From NCBI GenBank assembly GCA_025351765.1, contig JANXVH010000043.1, forward strand, positions 1 to 63,086: DNA of 63,086 nt, in the 5' to 3' direction. The notes beneath the pieces are model-generated. The model saw nothing but the letters and a program-made list of their open reading frames with translations, did not search any database and was not told where the DNA came from. This document shows, in pieces, positions 62,759-63,086 of the stretch; the stretch's first letter is position 1; every line of letters starts with the position of its first letter. Both the position numbers and the translations under genes were made by a program. Source of the stretch: Pedobacter sp. Its GTDB lineage: Bacteria; Bacteroidota; Bacteroidia; Sphingobacteriales; Sphingobacteriaceae.

Positions 62759-63086
62759 ATGAGCAATCCCCGATTTCCACAAATAGATTCTTTAAAAAAA
62801 ATCAGAACTTTCACGCTTAATACCATTGAAGGACTTAGCACGGAGCAATTCAATAAAATTCCAGAGGGCTATAACAACAACATCATCTGGAACGTAGCCC
62901 ATATGATTGCTGCTGAACAGGGGGTTTGCTACCTAAGGGCAGGATTACCAACTGTAGTACCTGAACATTTTTACACTGCTTATAAACCTGGTAGCAAGCC
63001 GGCGGGCGATTTATCAGAAACACAGATCTTGCAAATCAAAGAGTTATTGATTAACTCCCTAATGGCATTAGAAAGCGATTTGTTGG
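62759..63086 (+). CDS. DinB family protein (N-terminal part, window edge)
   Basis: 109 codons are visible from ATG 62759 with no stop before the edge. The start MSNPRFPQIDSLKKIRTFTL, the IIWNVAHMIAAEQGVCYLRA segment with its candidate metal-binding His, and PEHFYTAYKPGSKP match the DinB/YfiT fold. It is divergent from mqo. The function and the C-terminal metal ligands cannot be judged. Confidence 0.8.
   Translation, partial: MSNPRFPQIDSLKKIRTFTLNTIEGLSTEQFNKIPEGYNNNIIWNVAHMIAAEQGVCYLRAGLPTVVPEHFYTAYKPGSKPAGDLSETQILQIKELLINSLMALESDLL

Overview
The window looks like chromosome of a Bacteroidota species in the family Sphingobacteriaceae, most like Pedobacter. The support is AT-rich DNA, several TAnnTTTG minus-7 promoter boxes of the Bacteroidota primary sigma factor, and the gene families present (DUF1080, PVC-type cytochrome fusion, DUF4382, CtlX, Bacteroidota-type arginine decarboxylase). 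The assignment is inference from gene content. I see no rRNA, tRNA, CRISPR array, phage gene or transposase.

Layout. 1-560: the end of an unknown gene and a tiny secreted peptide. 559-6445 (minus): an ECF sigma factor, then a sugar-oxidation block with two Gfo/Idh/MocA oxidoreductases, a double DUF1080 hydrolase and a truncated oxidoreductase remnant. A ROK repressor diverges from this block at 6620. 7976-9201: a CbpA/CbpM chaperone pair. 9257-15701 (minus): aldose 1-epimerase, DUF1543, an FAD/NAD(P)-binding protein, MaoC, prohibitin and a zinc alcohol dehydrogenase. 15943: a CDGSH protein. 16408-20953 (minus): an outer-membrane porin plus a complete NrtA/NrtB/NrtD-type ABC importer behind a structured leader. 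21714-24187 (minus): a DUF4142 remnant, VOC, DinB, SRPBCC and a Crp/Fnr regulator. 24208-28014: a 1268-residue DUF6807/propeller/HEAT/cytochrome c fusion, divergent from a secreted esterase. 29658-33895: a DUF4382 lipoprotein facing a four-gene cassette (Lys-rich exported protein, outer-membrane barrel, OmpR-type regulator, histidine kinase). 34274-37965: small redox and resistance-type enzymes mixed with decayed genes. 38079-43262: RhlE helicase, a small unknown protein, MnmE and ArgS. 43342-47182: an arginine-catabolic operon (arginine deiminase-like, CtlX, arginine decarboxylase). 47291-63086: mostly core metabolism (Hsp20, GlcD-like oxidase, FolB, LysA, LysC, phosphosugar mutase, ProA/ProB, an AsmA-family protein, Mqo) and a partial DinB gene.

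Most notable signals. (1) The 29658-33895 block has two inverted pairs of 11-bp direct repeats in the divergent promoter. This is the geometry of OmpR/PhoB-class operators, so DUF4382 and the sensor cassette look like one regulon. (2) Two intergenic arrays, at 16275-16373 and 39312-39380, share the same design, a short motif every 11 bp that flips orientation partway, but use different motifs. (3) About nine truncated or frameshifted gene remnants are scattered through 63 kb with no mobile element in sight. (4) Sugar-acting enzymes typical of 3-keto-glycoside chemistry are grouped under a ROK regulator. (5) A 12-bp leader hairpin on the importer operon pairs fully only in the mRNA sense.
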